Positions 34,066 through 46,850 of a stretch of DNA of 64,000 nt are shown here, piece after piece. The notes under the pieces were generated by a model. It saw only the letters and a program-made list of their open reading frames with translations. It made no database searches and was not told where the DNA came from. Position numbers and translations under genes: made by a program. Within the stretch, counting starts at the first letter, position 1. Each line of letters begins with the position of its first letter. Origin of the DNA: Branchiostoma belcheri (taxonomy: Eukaryota; Chordata; Leptocardii; Amphioxiformes; Branchiostomatidae); NCBI RefSeq assembly GCF_001625305.1, contig NW_017802381.1, positions 153,425 through 217,424 of the forward strand, given 5' to 3'.

Positions 34066-34509
34066 GTGAATCCTTTGTTGTCGTCAATATTTTTGCTTAT
34101 TTTGTTAATATATTTTACATGTACCTTTGCTTGGGTTTAACATATCTGCGAAGAAAAGACAAATTTAAAAAATAGGAAACAGGTTATAAGTTATATATTA
34201 CAAATTCATCTTCGGTGAAGCTACTGCCTTAAAATCACAAATAGAACAAAGATATCTCGTTCATCAGGCGACAAAACCTTTGTTTGCTGAATAATTAAAA
34301 ACGCTTCGCTGGCCGCCAAACTTGCCTGCCTGGAGAATGCCTGGAGAAGTACTATTGATAGTTTTTTTTTTTCAGGAAATACCAAACATTTGGGAGCGGA
34401 ATGCAATTCAGGCAGTTTTCTATGCACTTACTCCAACTCTGGATCTCCATTAGTGTGACTTTACACTATTCTTCCTGTAGTCCTTACTGAATCATCAGAT
34501 AATAGTACT
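34066..34509. other. Intron sequence, no element recognised
   Basis: Within the gene 1 intron. No gene or clear repeat was seen. Confidence 0.3.
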
Positions 34510-34785
34510 TGGTCCCTCTCACACGGGGAATTGCCCCTACTCTTTTTCTAAAGGCGCGGTGGGATCTTGCGTGGGGTGTGGCTCTCTTCAAACAAGGGAC
34601 CTGCATTTAACGTCCTATCCGAGGGAAGTGTATAACCACAGCCATTTTCATTCAAGTGAAGTAAGGAAAGGCATGTAAAGTGCCTTTCCCAAGGGCACAA
34701 GTTCGGTGACATGGTAAAGTTTGAACCCGATGGGCACTCTCGGTTCCTAGCCGAACAAGCTACCGCTACGCCACACGTGACTCGA
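34510..34785 (-). mobile_element. tRNA-derived SINE-like repeat
   Basis: On the minus strand the head (about 34785-34710) reads GGCGTAGCGGTAGC, then ACCGAGAG, then GGGTTCAAACT. These sit like a tRNA D-arm/A-box, anticodon region and T-arm/B-box. The body contains CTTGTGCCCTTGGGAAAGGC. The other end, CTCTCACACGGGGAATTGCC on plus, matches the start of a second copy at 63938-64000. tRNA heads give SINEs an internal RNA polymerase III promoter. The B box has a few mismatches, so activity is doubtful. Confidence 0.5.
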
Positions 34786-35094
34786 TTTCCCTGGAAGCTT
34801 GCAATCATTATGGGTTCGTTGAATTGAGTCGCCTTCGCCAGTGAGTCGTGAGCTTTTGGGCTCAGCAATATTCCCACCCCGCCAACTGCTGCACCAGCCA
34901 GGTTTTGTACTTGCTGTTGTAGCTATTAGCATTATTAACTACTGTGGTCGCAGATCCTACAGCATGGTCTTTAATGTGTGTTTTCCTCTACGTATGCCTT
35001 TGGCCACCGTAAGCATTCCGTCAAGGCACATTCCTCCGCCTTTTGCTGTCTATATCCTTTGCTACGGCCAGCGAATAAGTCCAACACAGGTCTC

Positions 35095-37159
35095 TAGTCC
35101 ATGGGCCAGACAAGATTTTGTTACCAAATCAAGGGACAAAACGCGAATGCCTTCATGTGATAGTCCTCCCCACCACCTTTTTGAAAATGTATGATAACCA
35201 TGTTGAGTGCCCAGCTTTGACCTTGTTATCTGACCTTGAACTTTGACCCCATAGGGACCACCTCCTTTCCTACTTATAATGCAAAGGGGAGTGTCAAATA
35301 ATCAAATATGGATATTTTCCAACGTTACTTGGCGGCCAGATAAAACAGGAACAAAGGATTACAAAAATGTCAATTTTGTTCCGATATGTCATTTCTAAGA
35401 GAAGTTATGAGCTTTTGAAATTCGATTTTTCGGTAAAAATTGGTAAAAAAATGGAATGTTTAGTTTTCAAAACCTGTCAAATATACAGATTGCATTTTCG
35501 AGCCTGGTTTATGAATTCATCTGATTTGTTACACTTTTCCCTACATTTTAAGCTTTAAATCGTAAAAATCCATCAATCCAATCTGGAGATATGAGTATCT
35601 AAAAGTTCTATTCCCACAGGCCTTCTGTGGGGAAACCGTTGCTAGGGCCGTTGCTAAGGAGGTACTGGGCTGCTTTCCCAGTAAAATGTAGTGCATACCA
35701 TATGTAAAACGTGAAGAAAATTTTTATCGGTGGAAAATTGTCCATTTTCAGGGCTTCAGAAATTCATATCATGTTTCCATGGTAACCGTTGCTAAGGAAA
35801 ATACATCTCCCTAGCAACGCAGAGGATAATACTTTTATACGGTTGCATAAATGGCAATAGAGGGATACCTGTGGGGGAATGTTTGTGTCCTGACGATTTT
35901 GAGTGAAGTATCTGAGTGTAGATATGAGGGCAGCTCAATTTGTTTGCAATATTTTCGCATTATTTGGGTGTTTTTAGCTAAAAATGTAGATTTCTGACAC
36001 CTGTGCCATGATAAATGAAGCACTTTTGCTGAAATTCGGTACAAACATGTAAGTTAACAACTGCCACGAATCTCTGCCTATTAAATGCTGATGACTTCGT
36101 TCTTCCGAATAAAAAAATGATATTTTGTGTTTTTTTCTATCCAAAAATGTACATTTTGGTTCATGTGATAATGTCTAAAGAAACAATGCTGAAATTTATT
36201 ATGAGCACTTTTATACGGTTTCATAAATGGAAATAGAGGGATACCTGTGGGGAAAACGTTTAAAGATGGCATGGAGTGTCCGATTGAATATTGATATCTT
36301 CTTGGATTTTTTTTGTCTTAAGCAACCGCGAACAACGTCTAAATGATGTAAAATGACATCATAGATAAGGGAAAATGGTGGGAAATATAGTAAGAAAGAA
36401 AAGCTTATGTTAACATTTACCCGATGCTGTAGTTGTGTAGTTAGGGTTTTAGGCCTTGCCTGGCCTAGCAGGCGGGACCGTCTTTTCACGGCCTGACTTC
36501 ACGTCTTTGCCGATAGACACTTAGAATCGACCACCTTGAGGAAAACTATATTTTATATTTACTGGGAAAGCAGCCCAGTGCCTCCTTAGCAACGGCCCTA
36601 GCAACGGTTTCCCCACAGAAGGCCTGTGGGAATAGAACTTTTAGATACTCATATCTCCAGATTGGATTGATGGATTTTTACGATTTAAAGCTTAAAATGT
36701 AGGGAAAAGTGTAACAAATCAGATGAATTCATAAACCAGGCTCGAAAATGCAATCTGTATATTTGACAGGTTTTGAAAAGTAAACATTCCATTTTTTTAC
36801 CAATTTTTACCGAAAAATCGAATTTCAAAAGCTCATAACTTCTCTTAGAAATGACATATCGGAACAAAAATTGACATTTTTGTAATCCTTGGTTTCTGAT
36901 TTATTAGTCCACTAAGTTTCAATCTCAAAAACATCCATATTTGATTATTTGCCACTCCCCTTTGCATTAAAGTAGAAAAAAGACATGGTTCGTGCAGGGT
37001 CAAAGTTCAAGGTCAGATAACAAGGTCAAAGCTGCCACTCTGCAAGGTTATCATGCATAATGATTAACTAGAGGACCCAACCTTTCTAAAAACTAAGTCA
37101 TCCTTTGTCCCTCTGTTTGGTAACAAATTGTCATTTTTGGGGACCTGGCCCATGGACTA
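35095..37159. mobile_element. Second foldback-like element, 2.07 kb, arms about 595 bp
   Basis: TAGTCCATGGGCCAG at 35095 and its reverse complement ending at 37159 are the outer ends. Most of 35270-35690 pairs with 36560-36980 at high identity; for example, the ORFs at 35367-35558 plus and 36685-36867 minus encode nearly the same 60 residues. CTC flanks both ends (35092-35094 and 37160-37162), a possible 3-bp target duplication. The loop (35690-36560) carries a direct repeat around ACTTTTATACGGTT at about 35831 and 36208. There is no transposase. It sits in the intron of gene 1, just upstream of the RLE-type retrotransposon. Confidence 0.75.
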
Positions 37160-37162
37160 CTC

Positions 37163-40100
37163 AGGACTCCCTGCTTGTTATCACTGTGCCAAATCTGCCG
37201 CTTTGAAACATTGCCAACGACACCCTCCCCAGGACCAACATGGCGCTACCAGCACCTGGGCGTGGCTGATTATGCTGATAAGTGTCGCTACCTCAGGTAC
37301 TCACGCATTCTTGTCCTTCAAACTTCCTTTACTGTCTACAGATTCCTGGACGGAATATAATAAGGATGTGAAAACTCTTCTCGGCCCACTACACCACGAA
37401 CTCGCTTCAAACGAAATATCCCCGAAATTAGCTGGGGAGGGCTTCAGCGACATCTTGTGCGACTTCATGTCAAGTAAACCAGAGTTCAGCAGCCAGAACA
37501 CAGAAGAACAACACTCAGAAGCCTACATTAGTCACGAACCGCAGTCTCTCCCACGAGTAAAACGTCTGAAAAACAAGCTTCGTAAGAAGGCATTCAGAGA
37601 CACAACACCTGAAGATTACAAAGCATTCCGTGACGCAATCAAAACATACTCCTTCTTGAAACGACAGCAAAAACGAAAGGAAACTACAAAATCGGCAGCA
37701 CATCAAGGGAAGGAGTATCACAAGAACTTCTGGAAGTTTGCTGCAAAATGCGCAAAAGGTCAGCTTGATATCCCCCCGATTAAACCAGCATCCTCTCTTG
37801 ATTATGTAAATGAGTACTACAACAACAAAGACTCAAACCCAACCCGTGTTGACTTCAACAAACTGTTTTGGTTTTCCCATTTGCCTGTGGGAGATCAAAC
37901 GCTCGAGACTACTTCTGACATGTTACCCATAAGGCCGAAAGACTTTAAGGGAATCTTATCTAAACGCTGTTCTACATCTGCACCTGGCCCAGACGGTATA
38001 ATGTATGGACACCTCAAACACCTGCCAGCCTGCCACCTGCTTCTCAGTACACTGTTCTCAAAACTGGTCGCATCAGGGGATCCACCGACATCATGGTCAT
38101 CCTGTTATGTGTCACTTCTACACAAAGATGGAAGTCCAGAGGCAGGCGAAAACTTCCGGATGATCTGCCTTACGTGCTGCGTCTCGAAGATTTTCCACCA
38201 AATACTTTCGGAGAGATGGGCAAACTACATGACCTGCAATGGACTGATAGACCCGGAGACACAAAAGGCATTCCTAACGGGTATTAACGGCTGTGTTGAA
38301 CATGTCCAAGTCATGAGGGAGATAATAGCACATGCCAGGAAGAACCGCCGTACAGTGCACATTACGTGGTTTGACCTGGCGGACGCTTTTGGTTCAGTGG
38401 AACACGAGCTTATCTACTACCAAATGGAGAGAAATGGATTTCCACCAATCATTACGACGTACATAAAAAACCTGTACTCTCGTCTGCCAGGGCAAGTAAA
38501 AGGTCATTTCTGGGAAACCGACCCCTTCACCTTCGGAAAAAGGGTGTTCCAAGGAGACAACCTGTCACCCATCATCTTCCTAACAGTGTTCCAGCCCATC
38601 CTTCAGCACCTCAAGGGACTAGAACAACAACACGGTATTGCCTCAACGGCCAGCACTACATCACACTGTCTTTCGCGGACGACTCTTGCCTTATAACAAC
38701 CAACAAGAGACAACACCAGAAACTCATCACTCAAATATCCTCCAACACCAAGTCAATGAACCTATCGTTGAAACCACGCAAGTGTAAGTCCATGTCTATC
38801 GTGAGTGGCAAATCAACGGACATTAGCTTCATGATCGCGGTAAGAAGAACTAAAGACGCACCGGAGAAATTCATGGGAGGCTACATAACATTCTTGAGCA
38901 AAACCAAAGAGACTTATGACATTTTGGTGAAAACAATAGAAACTACAATTCCGAGATCTCATACCTCCATGAAATATGATCTTGATATGTAAATGTAAAT
39001 TTCTTCTTTAATTGTGCAAATGACCTCTGATATATGCATTGTGATGTATGTTAACTTTTGATTAACTTACAGATGTCCCAAGTATGGCATTCTCATCATT
39101 CACCATTACGAAATCATAGAATTTTCGCATTAATTATGCAAATTAGGTCATCATTTGCATAATTAGTATCTATTGAAGTTCCGCCTGCCATAGGTTACAT
39201 AGTATAATGTAAAACACTGTAATTATAGAATTTCCTCATTAATTATGCAAATGAAGTCCTCATTTGCATAATTTACATTTAATTATGTACATCTCTCTCT
39301 CTCAGCTACCTTCACAAAAAATAATGAAGACATTCTCATCATTCACCATTGCGAAATCATAGAATTTTCGCATTAATTATGCAAATTAGGTCAGCATTTG
39401 CATAATTAGTATCTGTTGAAGGTCTGCCTGCCATAGGTTACATACATTACATGTATGTAAGTAGTATAATGTAAAACACTGTAATTATAGAATTTCCTCA
39501 TTAATTATGCAAATAAAGTCCTCATTTGCATAATTTGCAATAAATTATGTACATCTCTCTCTCAGCTACCTACACACCAAAAATAATGAAAATATGTTGT
39601 TCCTGTCTGGACTTATTGGCTTTTAAACATTTCGCCAGAAAGTGCCCTGCAGTTCCAGAACAAGCCGCTAGGGGGCCCAAACTCATATGACTTCTTCCCA
39701 AGCACGAGAGCTACATTCCATCAAAATTTCATGACCCTAGCATGTCCAGATCGCGAGATATCAAAACCGGAAGTTGCGCTGCAGTACCAAGGGAAGCCAC
39801 TAGGGGGACCAAAATCTAATCATTTCCAGTTTTCGTCACACCCTACCAACACACCAAGTATGAAACCAATCCATCCAGGCGTTCTTGAGTTATCTTGTTG
39901 ACCAACAGACGGACAGACGGACGGACAGATAAACGCATCTGAAAATATAACCTCCATGACACATTTCATGGAGGTAACAACTATCGAAAACATAAACAAA
40001 TCAGCCATAAGTAACGAATACAAACTCAGGGTATACATGGAGTATGCTTTCCCATCTTGGAGGTACATGTTGATGGTGCATGATCTGACAGATACACAGT

Positions 40101-41165
40101 TACAAAAGCTTGATGCTATCCACACAAAGGCGATCAAAACTTGGCTGAAAATCCAACCCAGTGCTACAATCGCTATCCTGTACAACACCAGGGGTCTCAA
40201 CTACAGAACCATATCAGACCTGTACCTTGAAGCCCACACTCTAGCCTACAGTAGGTCCACTCTCATAGCTGACGACAAGGTGAAGCAGGCTGTACTGACC
40301 AAATTAGACCGTGAATCGCAGTTGACAAGGAAAATGCAGAAACGGGGTATTAAAACCCGCCACACCATCCACCAACAAGCCACCTGCGCGGCAAAAAGAC
40401 TTAGAATGGCCTTCAGTACGTAAACACATCAAACAACAGGTGACTGACATGCGCCATGATGTGTGGAGTGAGCATCAAAAGAACATACTGCAACAAGGAC
40501 ACATGTTACAATTGCTTGAGGAGGAGAAGTGCGATCTGACGTGGCGGTCAACCATCTACAACTTGCCAAAAGGTATCTTAAGTTTCGCGGTGCGCGCCTC
40601 CATAGACGCCCAGCCTACCTTCTGTAACCTGGCGACGTGGGGGAAACGTAGCAGTGACAGATGCAAACTGTGCGAGGACCGAGAAACACTTCACCACGTT
40701 CTGAACCACTGCAGTGTCTCTCTTCAGCAAGGACGCTACACATTCCGACACAACGCTATACTGAAGCACATAGCGGACAGCATACAGGAAGCCATTAACT
40801 TCTCACAAATTACTGCCACTCTATATGCGACATCCAAGGACACACAACCAACGGAGGAACTCTGCCGGTACACATACTGCCTACAACCCAGAAACCTGAC
40901 TTAGTCACTTACTTCCCAGAGCAAAACACTATCCATATTCAGGAACTGACCGTGACGTTTGAACAGAATATCAGAACCAGTCAACAAGTATGCAGCCCTA
41001 GCGGCAGACTTTAGAACAACAGGCATCACCACAACTCTTACCAGATTCGAGATCGGATCTAGGGGACTCATCACACCCGACAACAAGAGCAGACTTAGGA
41101 CTTTGTTTCATGTAGTTAAGTCAAAACCACCATGTACCAAAGAGCTTATTCAAAGACATTAGCCG
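37163..41165 (+). pseudogene. RLE-type non-LTR retrotransposon (R2/NeSL group), near full length but broken
   Basis: The first ORF (to 38696) has, by residue of that ORF, APGPDG (285-290), WFDLADAFGSV (414-424, first catalytic Asp) and FQGDNLSPIIF (474-484). A frameshift near 38640 puts the FADD motif (38672-38683) into another frame. A family B element interrupts the frame at about 38945-39976. Removing it together with one copy of AACTA restores an open frame into LRVYMEYAFPSWR (40027 on). After another shift near 40420 come the zinc motif CKLCEDRETLHHVLNHC and GRYTFRHNAIL. Last is a restriction-like endonuclease region with PDLV (40895), ELTV (40943) and KY (40986), in two frames. Such proteins nick target DNA and prime RT on it. 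The N terminus is incomplete or unclear. Confidence 0.88.
38945..39976 (+). mobile_element. Family B element, full-length copy, inserted in the RLE retrotransposon
   Basis: The left end reads CATACCTCCATGAAATATG and the right end CCTCCATGA-6 nt-TCATGGAGG (hairpin, 39951-39974), so the termini share a TACCTCCATGAAAT inverted repeat. AACTA occurs on both sides (38940-38944 and 39977-39981). Inside, two copies of a 230-bp AATTATAGAATTT-type segment are tandem (about 39095-39305 and 39340-39560). The right third has CCGCTAGGGGG, ATCGCGAGATATCAAAACC and CAGACGGACAGACGGACGG. No ORF with a domain. Other copies: 23343, 51795 (minus), 58380. Confidence 0.75.
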
Positions 41166-41515
41166 TTTGCCATTTTATCGTCCTATAGTATATGGAATGC
41201 ACGTCACGAGCCGAATTTGGACTCAGATACCTTACTGTAACTACATTGAACTTATCATTAATACCGGCCTACTCCCTGAAACTATAACGTGGTTAAGTCG
41301 CACTAGATAGAAGAAGTAACTTTTAAGCCAAAGTCTAAAAAATTATTGTGATAAACTGTGCAATATTTAAGGAAACTGTGCAATATTGTGTGTCCCGATG
41401 TATTGTATAAAGTTATGTGTCTAATGTCTCCCTCCATGTTCGGTCAGCTATGGCCGACGTGACCTGGGCTCAATGTTCCTTTCTTTTATTTGTGAATAAA
41501 GAATGGTTTTACCAC
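41166..41515 (+). other. 3' UTR of the RLE-type retrotransposon
   Basis: Follows the endonuclease region and ends with GTGAATAAAGAATGGTTTT, an AATAAA signal near 41492. It contains a short direct repeat, AAACTGTGCAATAT, at about 41354 and 41375. Confidence 0.5.
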
Positions 41516-43739
41516 TAGTCACCCTTAGCATGCGCCATCTTGTCGTAAAAAGAGTAGCACTCAAACACGCCTGAGGTAGTGATATACCTCAAATTAGGTG
41601 GTTCCAGGTCCAGGGTTACAATTTTCATGAGTTGGAGTTTGGACGGAAAACGAAATAAACATCTGATGACTCATAAACAAATGTTGCGAGGGGGAGCATA
41701 CTCACTGTTTGAGGTCCTTGCATCTGGCTAAGAGACAGAAACTAAAAAATGAAACTAAAATGACCTATCTATGCTACCCAGCAATGTTGACCATTTCGAA
41801 CTGGCCATTTGGACCTTCCCATCTGGAACGTCCCCACTGAGGATGGCATCAGATGCTTCCCCAGTACTGGGACATCTACTAACTGGCAGCCATTGCTGGG
41901 CGTAACCCTTGAGGGGCAAGGAGATGCTTAAGCTCTAACTATTTTATAGTAGCGTTGTCAAACAGATCTTGATGTATCAGAATATCAGTCTGACAAGAAA
42001 TGATTTTCCATCATTCATTTTTTTATCATTTTCAATTTATAGCATTAATCGCAGTCGGTAAAATCAAGACGGAGTCATATCAACAACAAAGAAGTAGTAC
42101 TAATGTCTCAAGTCAAAGTTGTTCTAAGCCACCGAAAATGTTCATGGATTGCATGCAAAAAGTGTGCTAGAAAATGATTTAAAAAACCGTCTTTAAGTGT
42201 TGGCCTTCGTGGATTTTTGGCACAGATTCGCCTAGACATACCGTACGTAGAACAACACAACCATCACGTTTAAACCAAGTAAATTCTGGGGGCAATTTCA
42301 CCCATTTTTCAGTGTCCACTTGTAGTCACCGTTTTTCAATGCGACTATAAATGCGAGAATTCATCCCAAACGCGACCAAATTTGGGATTGACCAAAAGGA
42401 CAAACTTTAGCAACTGCAAGTATCTTGAATTCCTAATGATCTTGCCTCGCTAGATTTCGCAAGAACACGCAATAGAATACGTAATTCCCTACATCGACAT
42501 TGTTAAAATTGGATTCACTCATTTTGCGTACACATATAAAATACTGATTAAGAACAGATTAAAAAAAACACAGACCATCGTCACCAGTGTTAAAAAACAC
42601 CATAATTGACGTATATGTAACAGGGAAGATTGGAATCGCCCGCTCGCTTTAGATTTGGAGTCTGCGGAGGATGTCATCCATGAAATTGGAAAAACCAGTT
42701 ATTGACTCAATTATTGACTGTCTCACAATGGCCTGATGCAAATATCTGAGTCTTATTTACATATTCACTTACCCATGCTGAAATTGATTGAAATTTTAAA
42801 TGTGAAATAACTCGGTCTAATTTCCAAAGCGTTTTGATGCAATCAGAGTTTCCCCTTTTAAAATTGAAGATTGTTCTGGAAGAATTCCTTAACTTGTAAA
42901 TGCAAGTTTATGCATGTGCATTTTTGTATTTGCACGTTCATGTGTATGTATTTACGTTCGCATGTCTGTCTAGTCTCCGTCTGCACATGTGCGTTTCTGT
43001 TTTTTTTTAAATATGTCACTCCATACAAAGTATTAAAGTGTATTTTGTTAAATGGACCAAACACCTAGAAATTCGGCGAGACAGTAACATGGACAAAACC
43101 ATGAATGCTTTTAGATCAGAGATGAGTTTTATGGTAATTTTGGAAGAGACCGTTATTAAATAGTGTTAGTATTGGGAAAAGTTAACTTTCTCAGATTCGA
43201 TCCTAATTTATTGTCCACTTATGGGGGCCCTTTTTAAAATCGTTCAGATAGTCGGGCAGTTCTGTCGGTATATTTGTTTATACAGTTCAATAAAAAAACA
43301 AATTCAAGACCTTTCCGTAATCGTAATGTTGGACTAGTCTGTTGAATGAATAAGAAGACTTTTATGGAGGGGGGATATTCTATCAACACATCATTTTCCG
43401 TTGCTCTTTTTTTTGGGTGGGGGGGAATTGTTCATATGGGAAAGTCCATAGGAAGTTTTACTTGCTTGCTTATGAAAAATCCCCCCTCCCTCTCCCTCTC
43501 TGTGTGTTTGTGTGTGTGGTGTTTACGCGTACGCTTGTGATTGTCATCTTTTGCTATTTTTAGATAAAATATGTCGCCGTTGTATGTTTCAAATGAAAAC
43601 TTTCACTAATATAAATACATTGCGAATATTTGTTCATTGCATTTAAACATTATCATACTAACCTAAATCGGTTTCAAAATTTCAGTATAATTTTTTTAGA
43701 AATACTTTTATGTATTAAACCGTTCGGAAAGATACATAC
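41516..43739 (-). other. Intron of gene 1, 5' part, no element recognised
   Basis: No gene is supported. Short features only: a T run at 43000-43007 and CT-rich DNA at 43480-43500. The mirror ORFs at 42858-43068 on both strands have no domain. Confidence 0.4.
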
Positions 43740-43924
43740 CTGTTCGATGAATTTGAGCTCCCAGGCCATTGCATGTTTCTGATGGAAGCACCTGTTCTTC
43801 CAGGTACGGTCGATTCCTCCACACTACCGCAGGTCATGAAATGGTGCAGGCCAAATCCGAGGCAAATGATGAGAAGGCAAGCTCTAATGGGCCTCGAACT
43901 TTTTCTACTCCAGCCTCTCGCCAT
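43740..43924 (-). CDS. Galactose-3-O-sulfotransferase-like gene 1, exon 1 (signal anchor)
   Basis: ATG at 43924-43922 is the first start after an in-frame TAA 18 bases upstream and has a purine at -3 and G at +4. The peptide starts with the basic cytosolic tail MARGWSRKSSRPIR, then a hydrophobic signal anchor ACLLIICLGFGL, then a Ser/Asn-rich stem. This is type II Golgi topology as expected of the family. The exon ends at a consensus donor (AACAG then GTATGTATC) in phase 2, matching the one-base start of exon 2 at 33525. A plausible acceptor (ATTTTTTATAG) lies upstream on the minus strand, so a 5' UTR exon farther out, perhaps ending at a donor near 44358, is possible. The link to exon 2 is inferred from phase and topology. 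Confidence 0.75.
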
Positions 43925-46520
43925 TTTTCCCACAACGTTTTAATCGTCGTTGTCCCTAATTTGCTATACTATAAAAAATGGGAAAATATAGATTTATTAT
44001 AAATCCAGGAGAAAACCGAAAATCAAGTATGCGTTACATGCAGTAAAATTTGAAATCACCATGATTGAGTGTATTTAAATATATAATACAATCTAGTTAG
44101 TATAGTCACAGTTTAATTTCGGACGAAATGCTTTGGTAATCTAATGCGTACCTCACTAGTACATCTAAAATCATTAAAAAACAGAAAGTAACAAATCCAC
44201 AAAACCATACATGAGCGCGCGTATCGATAACAGAATATGATATATTTCACTTTTTTGTTATTTCTAAATTAAAAAAAAAAGAAAATTTGTATACAACATT
44301 CACTGTGTGAAATTTCACAAACAAATATATAAAATGGAAGAATAAAACGATTATTTACCGGTACAGTTCTGGACACCAACGTCTGGTTCTGAAGTATCTA
44401 ATTTAGGACTAAGCAAGGCTCCCAGGTGCACCTCACAAGAAGTGGCAATATCAATGTGGACGTGGAACCTGGCGTAAATCCCTCACTACAGTAGTATTTG
44501 TTTTTCCCTGACGGTCCCACACATCCGTATGCAGTTCCGCCAAGCATACATCGACATCCGGGTGCGATCGAAGCTCTAGTATTACCATGCAACTTTATAT
44601 TTTGCATCCACGATTTCTTGCTTTTTTCATTAGGAAGTTTTGTTTCTTCCTTTTCGGTGCAAAATCATCAAAGCTGGTCTGAAGTGCTCCTTTCATTTGA
44701 ATTGATAAACGCACCTAACTGTTAAAAAGACACTCCCTGCTCAGCGGTGTGGCGATGGACCCCGGAGCTTTCTTTGCTGGTAACATTCGCCTGCAAACAC
44801 GCAAACAGGTCACATTGTTGGCGTTGCGGGGATCCTCTTCACGGTTAAATCGGTTTCGTGGGTCCTCGGTTTATTTCAGGGAGTTACGCAATTTTTAAAC
44901 AACCACTAATAAAAAATATTACAAAATTTGTTTCTCCATTAGAACAAGGACATTATACTACAGGGGGCTGGGCTCAGAATTAGTACCTATTCAGCAACGT
45001 TCAACTCATGTGTGAAAAAAATTACACCTATATGCCAATCACCGCTTGATTTACATAAATTAAAAGCGCCCGCAAGCGGCCCCCGCTATTGTTAGAAAAT
45101 TCACCATTCTGCGACCGGGCGACGGGCACATTGTTTGGAACAAGTTTGGAGTGATTCTGAGGGTTGAAATAATTTTGAGTATGATTATGAAGAATCGTAG
45201 GCGGACTTATCCACAAACGTAATACAACACTTGAAGCAGGGACCTTTGCTTGACTGTACACACTAGCGCGAGCGGGTGTTTAATTAATATTTCTGTGTTT
45301 TAAACTGAAGCCCTAAGAAACAAACACAACGTGCCAAGCTTCTTTTTTTTTGCCTAAAAATAGAAACAGACAAGGACTAGATAAGATCGGGAACCCACAT
45401 GTATATGAAACATGAATGTCTGGACATGTTCCTGGTGTGCGTTTCTGGTACATAAATGGCGATCTTCCGCTTGGCTTTGGAAAATGCCACGCCTAAAGTA
45501 CGGACTCGATCTTCTCCCATGACTTTCTAAGTCTGCCGTACATGTCCATCAGCAGAATTCCGTACATGGGGCAATGTTTGAACTCAGCGACCGAAAAAAA
45601 ATCGACAACGACAGCCGATAAAATGTACGGGAAGGTAAACAAAAGGGTCCGTACATTCAAGGAAAAAACGTTCACTAATACAGAAAAATCGGCGTAACAC
45701 GGGCGAAAACATAAGTGACTTCGACGAAAATGGCTGTAAACTTGTCCATGTTTGTCCTACAGCGATGAACCAACATCAAAATGTCGGCCTTATTCTTCAC
45801 TGCGCGATGTTGACGTCTGCGCATGGCAGCCGTGCAACCCAAATAAGGAAATTGTCGGAAAACACAAGGGTAGCGAAGTAATCTTCGGAAGGCTTTGGTA
45901 CCCATGACGTCATAGTGCTGCTCATTAGCTATGCCGACGTCATGATTCGGCCGAAAAGCCCGCCAAGGGTGAGTCCAACGTTGGCATGAATCGGGGACCG
46001 CTCGGGCGTGAAGACAAAGACGCAGCGGGACACGGCGCGGCGGACAATGGCCACCGCGGGGTGTTAATTCCGTGCGCGGTCCTTCCGTATAATGTCTTTG
46101 GTTAGAAAGAGATGATAATACATTACAATTGTACCCATACTTGTTCAAATGTTGATTAGTATTTAATGGAGAAAATATCCCTTTACTGATTGAAATTTGA
46201 AACATTTCTTTGCGTTTGTGACCACTGGCGTGAGCAGAGGCTATGCAAGTGTTCGCCCGTTTTCGTTCTTGCGATCTTAAGGTACGATACTGGCATTGTG
46301 ATAGTATTGTTGGGCACATGAATTGTTATTGGTTAAAATGGCTTGCCATTTATGTATTGTTGCGGCTTTTAAACTGTACCATTTAGTGGAACGCTGTCAG
46401 TACATGATGTATGGAGAGACAGCACAAGCGGAGTTCGAATTCGGTAGGGTAAAAAAAATCGGAAGAGTTTTCAAATCATTCTTGGGAAAAATAAACTAAG
46501 CCTTAATAAAATGCAACTAC
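43925..46520. other. Intergenic/5' region between gene 1 and the TTAA transposon
   Basis: On the minus strand, 44760-44358 ends in a donor-like ACCG-GTAAATAAT and may be a 5' UTR exon of gene 1 (weak). 45675-46319 (minus) holds a 214-codon ORF rich in Arg and Cys over a CpG-containing GC patch (45900-46090), with no recognisable domain. Nothing else is supported. Confidence 0.3.
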
Positions 46521-46850
46521 TTAAAGCCCCAGTGTCACAGCCGTTGTGACATTTGATTAATACAAGGGAATAACCATAGGAAACACGCCAATAAAGTTCA
46601 TTGTTGATGCAGCGCCACCTATTTTGCGAAAATATAACGAAAACTGCACCTCCGGATCAGATTCCGCCGCGGTGCGGCCAAACCAGAAGTGACGTCACAC
46701 GGGGTACCTCCTGTGCCGCGGGAAGAACAACAACATGTCTGCAGACGTCGACAAGATCATGGGATCAAACATGACAAGATCTGCGACTTGACTAGGCTAC
46801 CTTTCTACTTCATTCCTTATTTTTCCTACGTAATGTATCCATCCTTCGTC

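Noticed and set aside
39095-39560. CRISPR-like alternation of AATTATGCAAAT motifs
   Set aside because: Eukaryotic context, only two long diverged units, no constant short repeat with unique spacers.
45675-46319. 214-codon minus-strand ORF
   Set aside because: Arg/Cys-rich translation over a CpG patch, with no domain, no splice support and no hydrophobic or repeat pattern. Long enough to note but not to call.
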